NCBI GenBank assembly: GCA_016932075.1
Contig: JAFGDP010000056.1
Location: 1-57,535, forward strand
Reading direction: 5' to 3'
Source of the DNA: Chitinispirillaceae bacterium
GTDB taxonomy: Bacteria; Fibrobacterota; Chitinivibrionia; Chitinivibrionales; Chitinispirillaceae
DNA: 57,535 bases
Numbering within the stretch: position 1 is the stretch's first letter; every line of letters begins with the position of its first letter. The notes beneath the pieces were generated by a model, which did not search any database, was not told the origin of the DNA, and saw nothing but the letters and a program-made list of their open reading frames with translations. The position numbers and the translations under genes were made by a program. This document shows, in pieces, positions 17,973 through 27,490 of this stretch.

Positions 17973-20900
17973 CGGAACCCCGTATCCTTGTTTCGTGTAC
18001 CGATCGTGCCGAGAGCCGAAAGAGCGCAGTGTGCATCGCGTCCGTCATGGTAGGACCCGCCCATCATGACCGGATAGTCGCCCTGTTTGTCTTCGACCCA
18101 CTCCCATATGTTCCCCAGCATGTCGAATGCGCCCGAACCGCCGCACCGCCTGTTCGTGCCGGACTTTCCGGCGCTCTTCTCCTCGGTCCTGCATCGTTTC
18201 TTATCATACCGGTCGCCATAAGGGTAGGCAGTGCTGGTGCCGCTGTGGCATACCGCCTCCCATTCCTGCCTGGTACACAGCCGCTTGCCCGCATCGATGC
18301 AGGCGACCTTCGCCTCTACCCATGAGACGCCAACCCGCGGAACCTCATCTGCCCGGTTGGGCCATTCATACCGGTCGATACAGAAGCTGTGTCCCGACGC
18401 ATCGGTGACCGAAACCATACCGGTCGGGCAACGTTCATATACATGCAGCTGACGTTCAAGGATGCTGGAGCGTCCGTTGACGTCAATGACTTCAAGCCGT
18501 GGCTTGTACAGGCCCGGCTTCCGGTACGTATAGGAAACGCGGGACTGATGCGTGGTATCCGTGTCAAACGTATCATCCCCGGCGAAATCCCATCGGAATG
18601 AAAGATGTGAGAGCGGGCTCTCTTTGTCCACGCTCGTTGACGCGTCAAAAACCGCCTCCGTTCCGGTCATGACGGTATCCGGCGTGATATTGAAATGGGG
18701 TGAAGGCGGAAGGTCTATAAGGTAGACAAAGGTATCCGGCTCGCCTCTGAACCCGGAAGCATCAATGGCAAAGGCGACGAGTGTATCCGAGGTAATCAGT
18801 GTTACCGGTTCCGCAAACACCGATGAATCGGTCGTCGGCATCCGTCCGTGCCGGCAATAATACACGGTCGACTGGTCATACGTATTGAGCGTAACCGACA
18901 GGATACGGTCGTACAGCTTGTCGGCGCCGGCGGGAACATTGGGAATGACGCGCGGTTTGAATACGTCCATGACCGTGAGCGCGCTTTGATTGCCGGCCGC
19001 GTCCTCGGCATAGAACGCAAGCTTTGCCTCAGACGACCGGAGAAGGCCGATCCGATCCCTGGCCATGGTGAACTTGTTGCCTGCGGTATTGGTCTTCGGG
19101 CTGAACAGCGGATTCGATCCGTCGGTCGTATAGTATACCGTGGCATTTTCGCTGCATTCAAAAAAGAGCGAAACCGAGTCCCCTAGGCCTTTTTTAATGG
19201 AAATACCGACGCGTGGAGGAGTCCAATCGATATAATATTCGCTCCTTCGCAAAGGACTCTTGAGACCGTCCTGCGATTCGAGGTAATATTCAATGGAGTG
19301 CACCCCCTCGTTTTTAAGGGAAACAGAATCTCGAAATTGCCTGAAGGTGGTGTCAGGCAGCATGCGGTAATAAACAATACCTGCAATATTGGTAACGAAC
19401 GTGACGGTCACCCGGTGGTTGTACATGCCTGCGGCAGGTTTTGGGGAGACCATGGGCTTTTTGAGTTCATCCATCAGATAAATGGTGCTCCGGTTCCCTG
19501 CTGAATCAATCGCCATATAGGCGACGGTCTGGCCGCTCTGAAGGGGGATGGGGGCCGTATACAAGGGCGACTGGAATGTCGGTTTGCTTCCGTCGATCTC
19601 GTAAAAAATCTTGGCCGGCTCATTGGCGATAAGCCGTACCTGGAAATTCTTCAGAAGGAGCGAGCCGACGATCCGGACCTTGACCTGTGGCGGTTTCGTG
19701 TCGAGCAGAAAGGTCGCCGACCGCTCCTCTGACCGGTTCCCCGCCTCATCGACAGCGAAATACCGCACGGTGGTGGCACCTTCGCGTGAAATGGCAATGC
19801 CTTCGCTGGAATAAAGGAGCGAGGTTTCGTCGGGATCTGATCCGTCAAGGGTATAGAAGATGTCGGTTTTTTCGTCGGTGGCAATCGAAGCGGTGAAGGG
19901 TTTGGTGAACACGCCACCGTTAGGCGTCATAATGACAATTGGCGGGTTGAAATCATATTTTTTCTCCCATTCTAAAAGCTCCGACTGGTTGCCCGCCTCG
20001 TCCCATGCAAGCGCCTTGAGGGCTGCCCGGCCCTTATGCGGAACCGTTATCGGCTTTGCATACAGCGCACTCTTGGCATTGGGTACGCTTCCGTCAAGTG
20101 TGTACCGGATACTAGCGCGTTCTTTGACCGACAAAGACACCATGTCCGAGGACGTTCCGTCCACCGCCTGCAGGTGGATCTTCGGCGGAATGGTATCAAG
20201 AATAAATTTGGCCTTCTGGATTACCGACGACCGGCCATGCTGATTTTTCCCAAAATACCGCAGGACACTCAGTCCATGCGGCAGGCGGACCGTCCCCGTG
20301 TATTCCTTGAACAGGTCGGGCGGCGAGAGCGGATCGAATGAGTAATAGATTTTCGCGCCCTTTGAGGCATCAAACGTAATTGCTGGCTGAGCCTTGAAAA
20401 GCCCGCCTTCCGGTTGTACCGACACCTGCACGGTACTGGTGTCGACCACGTATTTCAACAGGTCTGAAACAGTACGGTTTCCGGCGCTGTCGATTGCCGC
20501 AATGTATCCCTCAAACACGCCGGTTACCGACACCGACTCAGGAACCGCCTTGCCGCTGGAAAGAGAAGGATCTTTCAAATACTCGAACCGGCACAATTCG
20601 TCGGCGGCAAAATAGACCACCACCCCTTTCGCATACGAGCCGGGATCGGGAATAAGCCTTAGTTTCGGCGGCCGCGAATCCAGAACATAACGCATCGAAT
20701 CCACGGATGACTTGTTGCCGAAATCATCCTCACCGTAATAGTAGACCGTCATCACCGTATCCTGGGCAATGGTGATGGGCGAAAGGTACTCAACCATTTT
20801 CTCCGCCGAATTGATGCCGATCCAGAACCTCGACCGCTTATTTGCGGAAAGCACAATCATAAACAGCGAGGAGTGGTAGGTTTTCTCCGGCAGTATTTCC

Positions 20901-21088
20901 ACCGTGGGAGGAATGGTATCAAGCCATTTTGGCACCTGCTTTGGAGCGAACGTGTCGGTATGCTTGCCTGCGGCAAACAGGGGAAAGAGAATGATGGAAA
21001 CAAGCAGGAAGGCCCCCCGAGCCGCCCTCTGAATCCATGCGGAGCCGATGCCCTTCATCCCTAGCAACCGATTATCCTTTCCCCGCAA
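17960..21088 (-). CDS. Secreted repeat protein: chitobiase-C-type repeats, PKD, FGE-like domain
   Basis: A 1042-residue exported protein (hydrophobic N-terminal segment at about residues 15-40). It has around eight beta-sandwich repeats with the signatures YTLDGSxP and AxDxAGNxS, as in the C-terminal domain of chitobiase (CHB_HEX_C). A PKD domain follows near residues 745-830 (FDASTSVD, FRWDFAGDD, VSYTYRKPG), then a C-terminal formylglycine-generating-enzyme (SUMF1) fold from about residue 835 (LCTRQEWEAVC, FDMLGNIWEWV, GFRCC). The first of the two active cysteines of true FGE is not in place, so catalysis is doubtful. It overlaps genes on both sides (17 and 13 bp), so it is firmly part of the TPR operon. 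Probably an outer-surface structural or binding protein. Confidence 0.8.
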   Translation of the reverse strand: MRGKDNRLLGMKGIGSAWIQRAARGAFLLVSIILFPLFAAGKHTDTFAPKQVPKWLDTIPPTVEILPEKTYHSSLFMIVLSANKRSRFWIGINSAEKMVEYLSPITIAQDTVMTVYYYGEDDFGNKSSVDSMRYVLDSRPPKLRLIPDPGSYAKGVVVYFAADELCRFEYLKDPSLSSGKAVPESVSVTGVFEGYIAAIDSAGNRTVSDLLKYVVDTSTVQVSVQPEGGLFKAQPAITFDASKGAKIYYSFDPLSPPDLFKEYTGTVRLPHGLSVLRYFGKNQHGRSSVIQKAKFILDTIPPKIHLQAVDGTSSDMVSLSVKERASIRYTLDGSVPNAKSALYAKPITVPHKGRAALKALAWDEAGNQSELLEWEKKYDFNPPIVIMTPNGGVFTKPFTASIATDEKTDIFYTLDGSDPDETSLLYSSEGIAISREGATTVRYFAVDEAGNRSEERSATFLLDTKPPQVKVRIVGSLLLKNFQVRLIANEPAKIFYEIDGSKPTFQSPLYTAPIPLQSGQTVAYMAIDSAGNRSTIYLMDELKKPMVSPKPAAGMYNHRVTVTFVTNIAGIVYYRMLPDTTFRQFRDSVSLKNEGVHSIEYYLESQDGLKSPLRRSEYYIDWTPPRVGISIKKGLGDSVSLFFECSENATVYYTTDGSNPLFSPKTNTAGNKFTMARDRIGLLRSSEAKLAFYAEDAAGNQSALTVMDVFKPRVIPNVPAGADKLYDRILSVTLNTYDQSTVYYCRHGRMPTTDSSVFAEPVTLITSDTLVAFAIDASGFRGEPDTFVYLIDLPPSPHFNITPDTVMTGTEAVFDASTSVDKESPLSHLSFRWDFAGDDTFDTDTTHQSRVSYTYRKPGLYKPRLEVIDVNGRSSILERQLHVYERCPTGMVSVTDASGHSFCIDRYEWPNRADEVPRVGVSWVEAKVACIDAGKRLCTRQEWEAVCHSGTSTAYPYGDRYDKKRCRTEEKSAGKSGTNRRCGGSGAFDMLGNIWEWVEDKQGDYPVMMGGSYHDGRDAHCALSALGTIGTRNKDTGFRCCK

Positions 21089-23183
21089 GTTTTCGTTCTA
21101 TCGTTTTTCGTTCACGTTTGTTTTTCGCACGGCTAAGCGCCTTTTTCCAGTGATCGACCGCCAGTTCCCGATACCCTTTGTAATCGGCGTATAGTATGCC
21201 GATCAGCAGATCGGGACGAGGATCATCCATCGCGTAATCGCTTGCCTTCTTGAGCGCAAGAATGGCGGCATCATAATTCTGCAATCCTTTTTCCTTGATC
21301 AACATATACATGCATATGCCAACGCCGATATTTCCTTGCGGATCCTCGGCATATTCTTTAACGGCCGTCTGGTATTTCATCAATGCCACCTCATACCATT
21401 CCATTTTTTCATACGCCGATGCCAGCAAAAGCAAACATTCCCGGCTAAGCGGCTGGTGTGCCAGAAAATCCTCCAGAGGTTGAACTGATTCTTTGTAGCG
21501 TTTCTGCGTGAACAGAATCGTTATGAGGCCGCGCAGCGCAACCTCATGGTCAGGAACAAGTTCAATGACCCTGCGATAGTACTCCTCAGCGGCACCGTAT
21601 CGTTTCAGCGACACGGCAATCGACGCCTGCTTGACCAGGACGTCCAGACGTTCCGGGTTGAGACTGAGCATTTCATCGAAATAGCGTGCCGCCTTTTTGC
21701 GATTTTTTTTTGTAAGGTATGCGGTGGCAAGATTGTATAACACCGTTTCATTTCTTCGTCCGGCCATGTTCGCCTTTTTGTAGGCTTTGATCGCCTTTTT
21801 TACAGACCCTCCCATGAACAGGGTGTTGCCGATGTTATTGAGCGCCGCCTGACGCGTTGTTGCCATACGCGACGCCTGTTCAAAACAGGCCATGGCCTCG
21901 TCCTTTTTTCCCTGATACCACAGGACCACCCCCAGGTTGGTGCTGATATCGGTGAGCGAAGGGGCCAACTCACGCGCCCGTTGCAACAGTTGTCCTGCCT
22001 TTTCATACCAGCCAAGCCGGATGTAGGTGTGCGCGAGGTCAACAAGAATCATGGTGTTGTCCGGCTCGATTTCTTCCGCCGATTCCAGGACGATCGTCGA
22101 TTCCATGAGGCGCCCCGCTTTGCGGTATGCGCCGCCGAGAGAAGCGTAAAACCGCACATGATAGGGCCTATATTGAATCAGATGGTTGAATATGTCGGCT
22201 GCGCGGGTAAAATCACCGGCAATTGAATATGCCGAACCAAGGGCGAACTCAACGTCGAGATCGGAGGGGCCGAACGCAACCGCCTTGGTCAGGAGCGCTA
22301 TCGCACGCTGGTATTCGCCTGCAGCTATATGCATTGTACCCATTGCCTTCATCCCATCCGCTGTTTTTCCAAGAAGCGCTTTCTTCGCATTGATGTATTT
22401 GATGGCTTCTGAGGGAGTCGCGCAGTTCACGAGAAAATCAGCGAATACGGCTGCAATGCGCGGATTTTCCGGTTCGGCGGATTGCGCGCGCTCACCTGCT
22501 TTCCGCGCCTGCTCAAAATCATTCCCGTTGCGATACAGAATGCCCTGACGCATATAAGGCAAACCCCATTTCGGATCGATCTCACCAGCCCGGAGATAGG
22601 CGGTAAGTGCGGCGTCGTTATCCCCTGCCATTTCATATCCGTACCCGGCAGCATAGGTTTGATAGGCCTCCATGGCACAGGAAAGACGACGCCTGATTAA
22701 GGTTGAGTCCCGAGCAGAACACTGGTATTGAATAACCTGAAATGCTTTCCAAAGCACTTCGCTTGTATATGAAAAAAAGCCCTGTACCGCACCGGCATGC
22801 TCTATCGTCACTGCAAGCGGCTCCTCCCTGCCGGTCGCCCAGATAAGCTCAAAATGTGCTCTGAGGGTGTCACCGAAAACCGTATATCCACCACCGAGGG
22901 CGACGTCCCAGCGCCAGCGGCTTCTGTGCAGCGAAAGCGTGCTGTCGGTATGCATGTCATAACCACTTGAATCGACATGAAATAAAAAGACCGGGTCCCA
23001 GACCTGAAACCCCTCCAGTTCCTGCAGCTTTCTCGATATGGTTTCCGCAATGCCATAGCCAATCCAATTGACAAGAATAGAACCCGACTCGTTCTTCAGA
23101 GGAAAAAGCACAACGCTGATACGGGAAGCCTGAGCTAAACACGCATAGCAAAGGATTAAAAAGACAAATGCACGTATCCGCAT
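21072..23183 (-). CDS. TolB-N/FlgO-like plus TPR secreted protein
   Basis: A 703-residue protein with a signal peptide (about 19 residues, ending at AQAS). A domain of about 150 residues follows that resembles TolB N-terminal, FlgO or CsgG-like modules (VVLFPLKNESGS, IGYGIAETISRKLQE). The rest is about twelve TPRs with classical spacing and motifs (A..LGxAYxxxGxxxxAxxxFxxALxxxPxxxxA). It should sit in the periplasm or at the outer membrane as an assembly scaffold. It is the first gene of the four-gene operon and has its own promoter about 100 bp upstream. The next gene starts inside its 3' end (17-bp overlap). Confidence 0.8.
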   Translation of the reverse strand: MRIRAFVFLILCYACLAQASRISVVLFPLKNESGSILVNWIGYGIAETISRKLQELEGFQVWDPVFLFHVDSSGYDMHTDSTLSLHRSRWRWDVALGGGYTVFGDTLRAHFELIWATGREEPLAVTIEHAGAVQGFFSYTSEVLWKAFQVIQYQCSARDSTLIRRRLSCAMEAYQTYAAGYGYEMAGDNDAALTAYLRAGEIDPKWGLPYMRQGILYRNGNDFEQARKAGERAQSAEPENPRIAAVFADFLVNCATPSEAIKYINAKKALLGKTADGMKAMGTMHIAAGEYQRAIALLTKAVAFGPSDLDVEFALGSAYSIAGDFTRAADIFNHLIQYRPYHVRFYASLGGAYRKAGRLMESTIVLESAEEIEPDNTMILVDLAHTYIRLGWYEKAGQLLQRARELAPSLTDISTNLGVVLWYQGKKDEAMACFEQASRMATTRQAALNNIGNTLFMGGSVKKAIKAYKKANMAGRRNETVLYNLATAYLTKKNRKKAARYFDEMLSLNPERLDVLVKQASIAVSLKRYGAAEEYYRRVIELVPDHEVALRGLITILFTQKRYKESVQPLEDFLAHQPLSRECLLLLASAYEKMEWYEVALMKYQTAVKEYAEDPQGNIGVGICMYMLIKEKGLQNYDAAILALKKASDYAMDDPRPDLLIGILYADYKGYRELAVDHWKKALSRAKNKRERKTIERKLAGKG

Positions 23184-23715
23184 GACATGCGCCCGGATGG
23201 TGAAATGGGAAGGAACTGTCCCGCTAAAGCTATCGCGCGACCGATTCCGTTGAACCTCTTATCTTTGTGATTTTAAATCATATAATATTGGATCATCCAT
23301 GACAATTATAATTCTGCCACTAGGTACCGCTCCGGCCATTCAGAACGTAATGATAAATCAATAAGATGTAGCTTTATCGCGAAACTGTTCCTTCATGACA
23401 TGAGTCTAACCGGCTCTCCCCGGTCCAATTACATGCGCATTATTTTCAGCACCTGCAAAGATTCACGTAGAAACCGGATGAGGTCCCAAAAACGGCATTT
23501 TTGCTTTTTCAACTTTTTCTCTGCGTCCTTTGCGTCCCTGCGTGAAATGTCCTGTAATGCACGAAAACACAGACTACACGGGATCCCCATATCCACGGCA
23601 AAAACCTCATTCCCTGTTTTCGCTTTCAACAACAGCAAAGGTGAAAGTATTTTCAGTACTACCATGTTTGAAAAAACTGCCTTTTCCGGTCATTAACCAT
23701 AAAGGGACCACTGCC
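23184..23715. other. Intergenic region with operon promoter and a dispersed-repeat-like tract
   Basis: No gene is evident in these 532 bases. The left part holds the promoter of the TPR operon. Around 23515-23555 the plus strand carries a CTCTGCGTCCTTTGCGTCC-like tract; the same wording recurs in intergenic repeats of many unrelated bacteria, and its minus-strand translation (RRDAKDAEK) is a familiar spurious peptide. The ATG-proximal end holds AAAGGG, the ribosome site of the CNNM gene. Confidence 0.5.
23277..23305 (-). promoter_or_regulatory. Promoter of the TPR/FGE operon (TTGTCA-17-TATGAT)
   Basis: Read on the minus strand: TTGTCA (23305-23300), 17 bp, TATGAT (23282-23277), giving a leader of about 85 bases before the first gene of the operon. 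Both hexamers differ from the sigma-70 consensus by one base. Confidence 0.55.
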
Positions 23716-24963
23716 ATGATCACCTTGATTATCATCATCACTGCTGCGATGGGTTTTTCCTTCTGCTGCTCTCTCATGGAAGCCTGCCTGCTCAGCATAT
23801 CGAGCACCGACGTGGCCAGGCTGGCAGAGCATAAGCCAAGCCTGGGAAAGATCTGGAAGAAATTCAAATCGGATATTCAGAAACCGCTTGCCACCATTCT
23901 CATAATCAACACCTTTGCCAATACCATCGGCGCAGCACTCGCCGGTTCCCAGTTCACCAAACTGTTCGGCAGCCACTGGGTCGCTGTTTTTTCAATAGTT
24001 TTTTCAATTGTTTTCATCCAATGGTGCGAAATTCTTCCAAAAACGCTTGGCGTCCGGTATAACCGGTTCATTGCCGGCGTGACCGCGCGTACCTTCAGCC
24101 TCATGGTTCACTCCTTCAGACCGCTTATAAAAGCCATTGAATTCATGAACCGCCCCTTTGAAGGGAAAAAACGGCGCGAGACCGAATCCGCAGTGAGCGA
24201 CATCAGAGTGCTGGCTCGCAGCGCGGTCCTCGAAAACCTGCTCAGCAAGGAACAGGAGCGCCTGATCGCCCGCAGCGTTCACATGTCCACGCTGACCGCC
24301 CGTGACGTCATGATCGACCGGGAGGACATCAATTTTCTCTCCAATGACATGAGCCTTCAGGACGCCCTCCTCGCATCGCACGTCCACCGCCATACACGCT
24401 TTCCGCTCGCCGACGAGGGAAATATCGACCGTATCGTCGGGTATGTCAATTTCAAGGACATCGTGGGCGCGCTCCACGCCAATCCGAGCGACCCCACGCT
24501 TCGCGGCATCACTCGGCCAGTGCTTTTTATCAATGAAACAACGATGCTGCCGGAACTGCTTACGAAACTGACGCGCGGGTACCAGCATATCGCCATTGTG
24601 CAAAACGACAAACGGCAAACCATCGGACTGGTCACGCTCGAGGACATTATCGAGACCTTGGTCGGCGAACTGCAGGACGAGTACGATGCACCTCCCGACT
24701 TCATCGTACAGCTTTCAGAACACCGCTTCCGTGTCGGCGGGCACACCACGTTCCGCCATGTCAAAGCCCGCGCCATTCACGAAATCGCGCTCGATGACGA
24801 CACCACCATCGACGCGTGGATCAAGGCGCGTATGGACGGCCAGGAGCCGGTTGAAAACTTCACTGCCCGGATCAACGACATTTCCATCAAGGTGCGCAGG
24901 GTGGTGCGGGGAAACGTGTATGACGTCATCATCGAACGCGTGACCGCTTCGCCGTCGTCATAA
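23716..24963 (+). CDS. CNNM/DUF21 membrane protein with CBS and CorC domains
   Basis: About 415 residues from the ATG at 23716, chosen for the AAAGGGA ribosome site and because the membrane domain begins there. The order is: DUF21 (CNNM) transmembrane domain, residues ~1-145, with FSFCCSLMEACLLS and the EILPK signature; paired CBS domains, ~195-320 (TARDVMIDRED, GLVTLEDIIETLVGELQDEYD); and a CorC/HlyC C-terminal domain, ~330-410. Relatives (CorC, YfjD, PaeA and CNNM proteins) move Mg2+ or other cations, often cobalt, out of the cell under nucleotide control; old names call them hemolysins. It stands alone on the plus strand. Confidence 0.88.
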   Translation: MITLIIIITAAMGFSFCCSLMEACLLSISSTDVARLAEHKPSLGKIWKKFKSDIQKPLATILIINTFANTIGAALAGSQFTKLFGSHWVAVFSIVFSIVFIQWCEILPKTLGVRYNRFIAGVTARTFSLMVHSFRPLIKAIEFMNRPFEGKKRRETESAVSDIRVLARSAVLENLLSKEQERLIARSVHMSTLTARDVMIDREDINFLSNDMSLQDALLASHVHRHTRFPLADEGNIDRIVGYVNFKDIVGALHANPSDPTLRGITRPVLFINETTMLPELLTKLTRGYQHIAIVQNDKRQTIGLVTLEDIIETLVGELQDEYDAPPDFIVQLSEHRFRVGGHTTFRHVKARAIHEIALDDDTTIDAWIKARMDGQEPVENFTARINDISIKVRRVVRGNVYDVIIERVTASPSS

Positions 24964-25071
24964 CCGCCGCTTCCTCTCACTTAGCAATGGATTCCACTTG
25001 CATTTGCCGCCGCAGCATTCTATTTTGCATCTCTTCTTTGCATTTCACACATCACCAAAGGAGTTTTACCT

Positions 25072-25362
25072 ATGGCCAGAATTTCCAAGAAGGAATTGCT
25101 TTCCCTCCAGAAGAAACTGAAGACCGACGCGAAAATCGGCAAAAAATACGGCATCACCCGCCAGGCAGTCCATCAACTGCGCAAGAGGTACGGCATTGAC
25201 TCACGCACAGCCGCCAATCCCGCACGCAATAAAAAAATCGTTTCGCTCCGCAAAGGCGGTAAGAGCACCCTGGCGATTTCCAAGCAGTTCGGCCTCTCTC
25301 TGCCGCAGACGTATCGCATCATTAAAGAGTCAGGCGGGACTAAGCGGGGGAAAAGGAAATAA
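25072..25362 (+). CDS. Small DNA-binding protein with two helix-turn-helix units
   Basis: A 96-residue, strongly basic protein with two similar HTH-like segments: residues ~20-42 (IGKKYGITRQAVHQLRKRYGI) and ~62-85 (AISKQFGLSLPQTYRIIKES), joined by a basic linker and ending in a lysine/arginine tail. The ribosome site AAAGGAG lies 9 bases before the ATG. It resembles stand-alone HTH proteins or the recruiting part of a resolvase/transposase, but no catalytic domain follows. Its target is unknown. It follows the CNNM gene by about 110 bp on the same strand. Confidence 0.65.
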   Translation: MARISKKELLSLQKKLKTDAKIGKKYGITRQAVHQLRKRYGIDSRTAANPARNKKIVSLRKGGKSTLAISKQFGLSLPQTYRIIKESGGTKRGKRK

Positions 25363-25735
25363 AATACTTATTGAAAAAACGGGCGCCTGCCTACCTGCCT
25401 GCCGAATGTCAGCGCAGGCAGGTCCACAGACAGCCTTTAGGTGAAATAGTGCGGCAGGCAAGGCAGCAAATGCCCTCATCCAACAATCCGTCAACAAAAG
25501 CCATTAATCTTGTTCCGTGGCACAGCATGACCGGCTAATAGAAATCCCGCTACTGACGTTCGGATGCGTGAGTAGAGGCGCAGCCAGCAAACCAATATTA
25601 TCCTCACCGTAGCATCCTTGGATTATTACCTGTTTTCCCCAAGAAAACGCTTTTTTTGGGCAGTATGCGTGATACATAGCTCTCCAGGTTATCTTAAAAA
25701 GGAAGAGAGGCAGAAAAAAACGGTGAGGAAATCCC
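25363..25735. other. Intergenic region, no clear gene
   Basis: Apart from the palindromic repeat at 25393-25423 I see no intact gene in these 373 bases. The minus strand keeps an open stretch (about 25504-25640) reading GKQVIIQGCYGEDNIG, which could be a C-terminal remnant of an exported protein, but nothing supports a start. The right end holds the ribosome site (GAGGAAA) of the damaged membrane gene. Confidence 0.4.
25393..25423. repeat. Palindromic GCAGGCAGG repeat (hairpin)
   Basis: ACCTGCCTGC, an 11-base loop and GCAGGCAGGT form a perfect 10-bp stem just after the two-HTH gene. A degenerate further copy (GGCAGGCAAGGCAGC) follows at about 25453. Palindromes of this GCAGGCAGG type are dispersed in several bacterial genomes. 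It could also act as a terminator, but there is no T-run. Confidence 0.6.
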
Positions 25736-26406
25736 ATGCGTGGATACCAAGACATCAACCTCAGCCGAGTTTTAACGGTTGCCGCGATAATGCTGGTCAC
25801 CTTTCAGACCTGGTGGCTTTTCTTTTTTATAAACCGGTACGCCGTGAACGTTTTGTTCTACGATCATTGGGACTTGTACAATGCATTTTTCACCCCGCAT
25901 TCTCCATGGGAGATATTTACCTGGCAGCACGGCCCACATCGCCAAGGTCTCGGATCATTTTTGATTTTAGCCATAAACGAGTGGACCGGATGGGACCAGA
26001 AAATCCATAGCATTGCAATTGGAATTGCCATGGTTCTCGCCGCCGGAGCGTTCCTTTTGTTGAAGTGGCGTCTTTTCAGAATATTGCAATGGTATGACAG
26101 CATACCGGTATTAATGATTCTTTCCACAAAACAATGGGAAATCTTTGCCGGAACACCGAACATCTCGCACGGTGCACTGCCCCTCTTGTTGCTCCTGCTC
26201 TATTGTATCGCCTGGACGATAGAGACGCCGAGTTCTTTCAAAAAGGAAAAACAGCATGGGTTCAGGCGTATTTATCGACTGGCAGCATAATCCGGTCAAA
26301 CGTGCGGTCGCAATTTTCCGTATATCCACTGCAGGACTCAATCGATAGTATTGAAAAAAAACTCGAATGGCTCAATGAGCGAGGATATAGTTTTTTCAAG
26401 GATTGA
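25736..26406 (+). pseudogene. Broken polytopic glycosyltransferase-like membrane protein
   Basis: The first 184 codons (25736-26290) encode an amphipathic start and three or four membrane segments with an acidic loop (FYDHWDLYNAFFT), a layout typical of GT-C-type glycosyltransferases or related polytopic sugar enzymes, which are normally 450-600 residues. The frame ends abruptly at 26290. In the next frame the DNA from about 26260 to 26406 reads AYLSTGSIIRS and ends with SIEKKLEWLNERGYSFFKD, which looks like the normal C-terminus of the same kind of protein. I infer a large internal deletion plus a frameshift. The original function is uncertain. Confidence 0.55.
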
Positions 26407-26842
26407 GAAGCTGATTGGCAATTGCTTTTTTCTAGAGCATGCGGGAGCATAAAAATAAAGACTTTTTACAGACGTACATATGTTCTCCGCGTATTCCATT
26501 TCCGATTTTTGAACAGAGATAGATATGCTCTTCGATAATCACCTTAGGTCCTTCGATAGATCCGATGACCTTCATTTTCGCTCCGCCCCTGAAAACCGTG
26601 CGACCGGCCATGACGCAAAATCCTCAGCATACAGGTCATTGCAAACACCTTGCAAGACTTGTATCATATAATCAAGCGTCCTAAAAATAGTACTGGCATT
26701 TCAAAAATGAGATGATCCCTATCCGTTCATAGCCGTTTTTCCACAGAAAAAGGCAATTTCCTTATGGAATGCCATTTGTTAGACCTATATACTTTTTAAA
26801 CTCTTTCTGCAAACCTTGCTGTGCTGACAAAGAGGGTAATAT
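26407..26842. other. Intergenic region with a transposase remnant
   Basis: Apart from the minus-strand transposase-like scrap near 26.5 kb I see nothing recognisable in these 436 bases. The right end holds the ribosome site (AAAGAGGG) of the small secreted protein gene. Confidence 0.4.
26432..26611 (-). pseudogene. C-terminal transposase remnant (IS91-like?)
   Basis: A 59-codon minus-strand frame reads RGGAKMKVIGSIEGPKVI near its start. This matches the ending found in many IS91-type transposases (CxxCGGKMKVIAFIExPxVIxxILxHLxL). After VI the frame no longer fits the family, and no catalytic part is present upstream. It is only a scrap, next to another broken gene. The assignment rests on about 18 residues. 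Confidence 0.35.
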
Positions 26843-27457
26843 ATGAAAAAGTATATACTGGTTATCGCATTACTCCTCCCACTCCATGCGCAGAACAATC
26901 CTGACTCCTTGTTGCTTATATTTGAACAGGCCGAGCAAGCGCATAAAGCGCAACAGGATTCCATCAAAATGGCAGACATGGAGCGCAAAGCCTCAATGGA
27001 ACAGTACACAGAAAATGATACAAACGACGCCACTCAGGAAGCATTTTGCATTGCCGAGTCATTGTCCCTTGCCATTGGATCTGATCCCCAAATCGACAGC
27101 CTTCAGCGCTCCATAGACAACAGATCGCGAGAATTGTTCAAGGATAAATCATTTAAAAAAATCAATGAATACTCTTCAGACCAACAGCGCGAGTATCTGC
27201 TGCATCTGCTTAAACACAAGATAAAGGACACTGTCCAGGTGCTGACATTTGCCGCTGCCTTTATCGAGATCCTCAGGCTGGAACAGCAGAAAATGAAGCT
27301 TCTCATGGATTTACAGCAAGGCAATAGCCGCTATGTCATCAACCTTCATATCCGCGCCATGCAGCGCCGCATAACTGCACTGAACAATCTGACCACCAGG
27401 CTGACCCCCCAGGCCTTTAAAGTCATCCATTACGGGAAAAACCAGCTTGACCTCTAG
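26843..27457 (+). CDS. Hypothetical secreted helical protein
   Basis: A 204-residue protein with a clean signal peptide (KKYILVIALLLPLHAQ, cleavage near residue 17). The mature part is almost entirely charged and helical, with Glu/Gln/Lys-rich stretches likely to form coiled coils (residues ~25-60 and 95-190). I recognise no domain. The ribosome site AAAGAGGG lies 8 bases before the ATG. It converges with the beta-helix gene, only 33 bp away. Probably a periplasmic protein of unknown role. Confidence 0.65.
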   Translation: MKKYILVIALLLPLHAQNNPDSLLLIFEQAEQAHKAQQDSIKMADMERKASMEQYTENDTNDATQEAFCIAESLSLAIGSDPQIDSLQRSIDNRSRELFKDKSFKKINEYSSDQQREYLLHLLKHKIKDTVQVLTFAAAFIEILRLEQQKMKLLMDLQQGNSRYVINLHIRAMQRRITALNNLTTRLTPQAFKVIHYGKNQLDL

Positions 27458-27490
27458 CTACCGATGCAAAACGAACACCGCACCGGTGCG

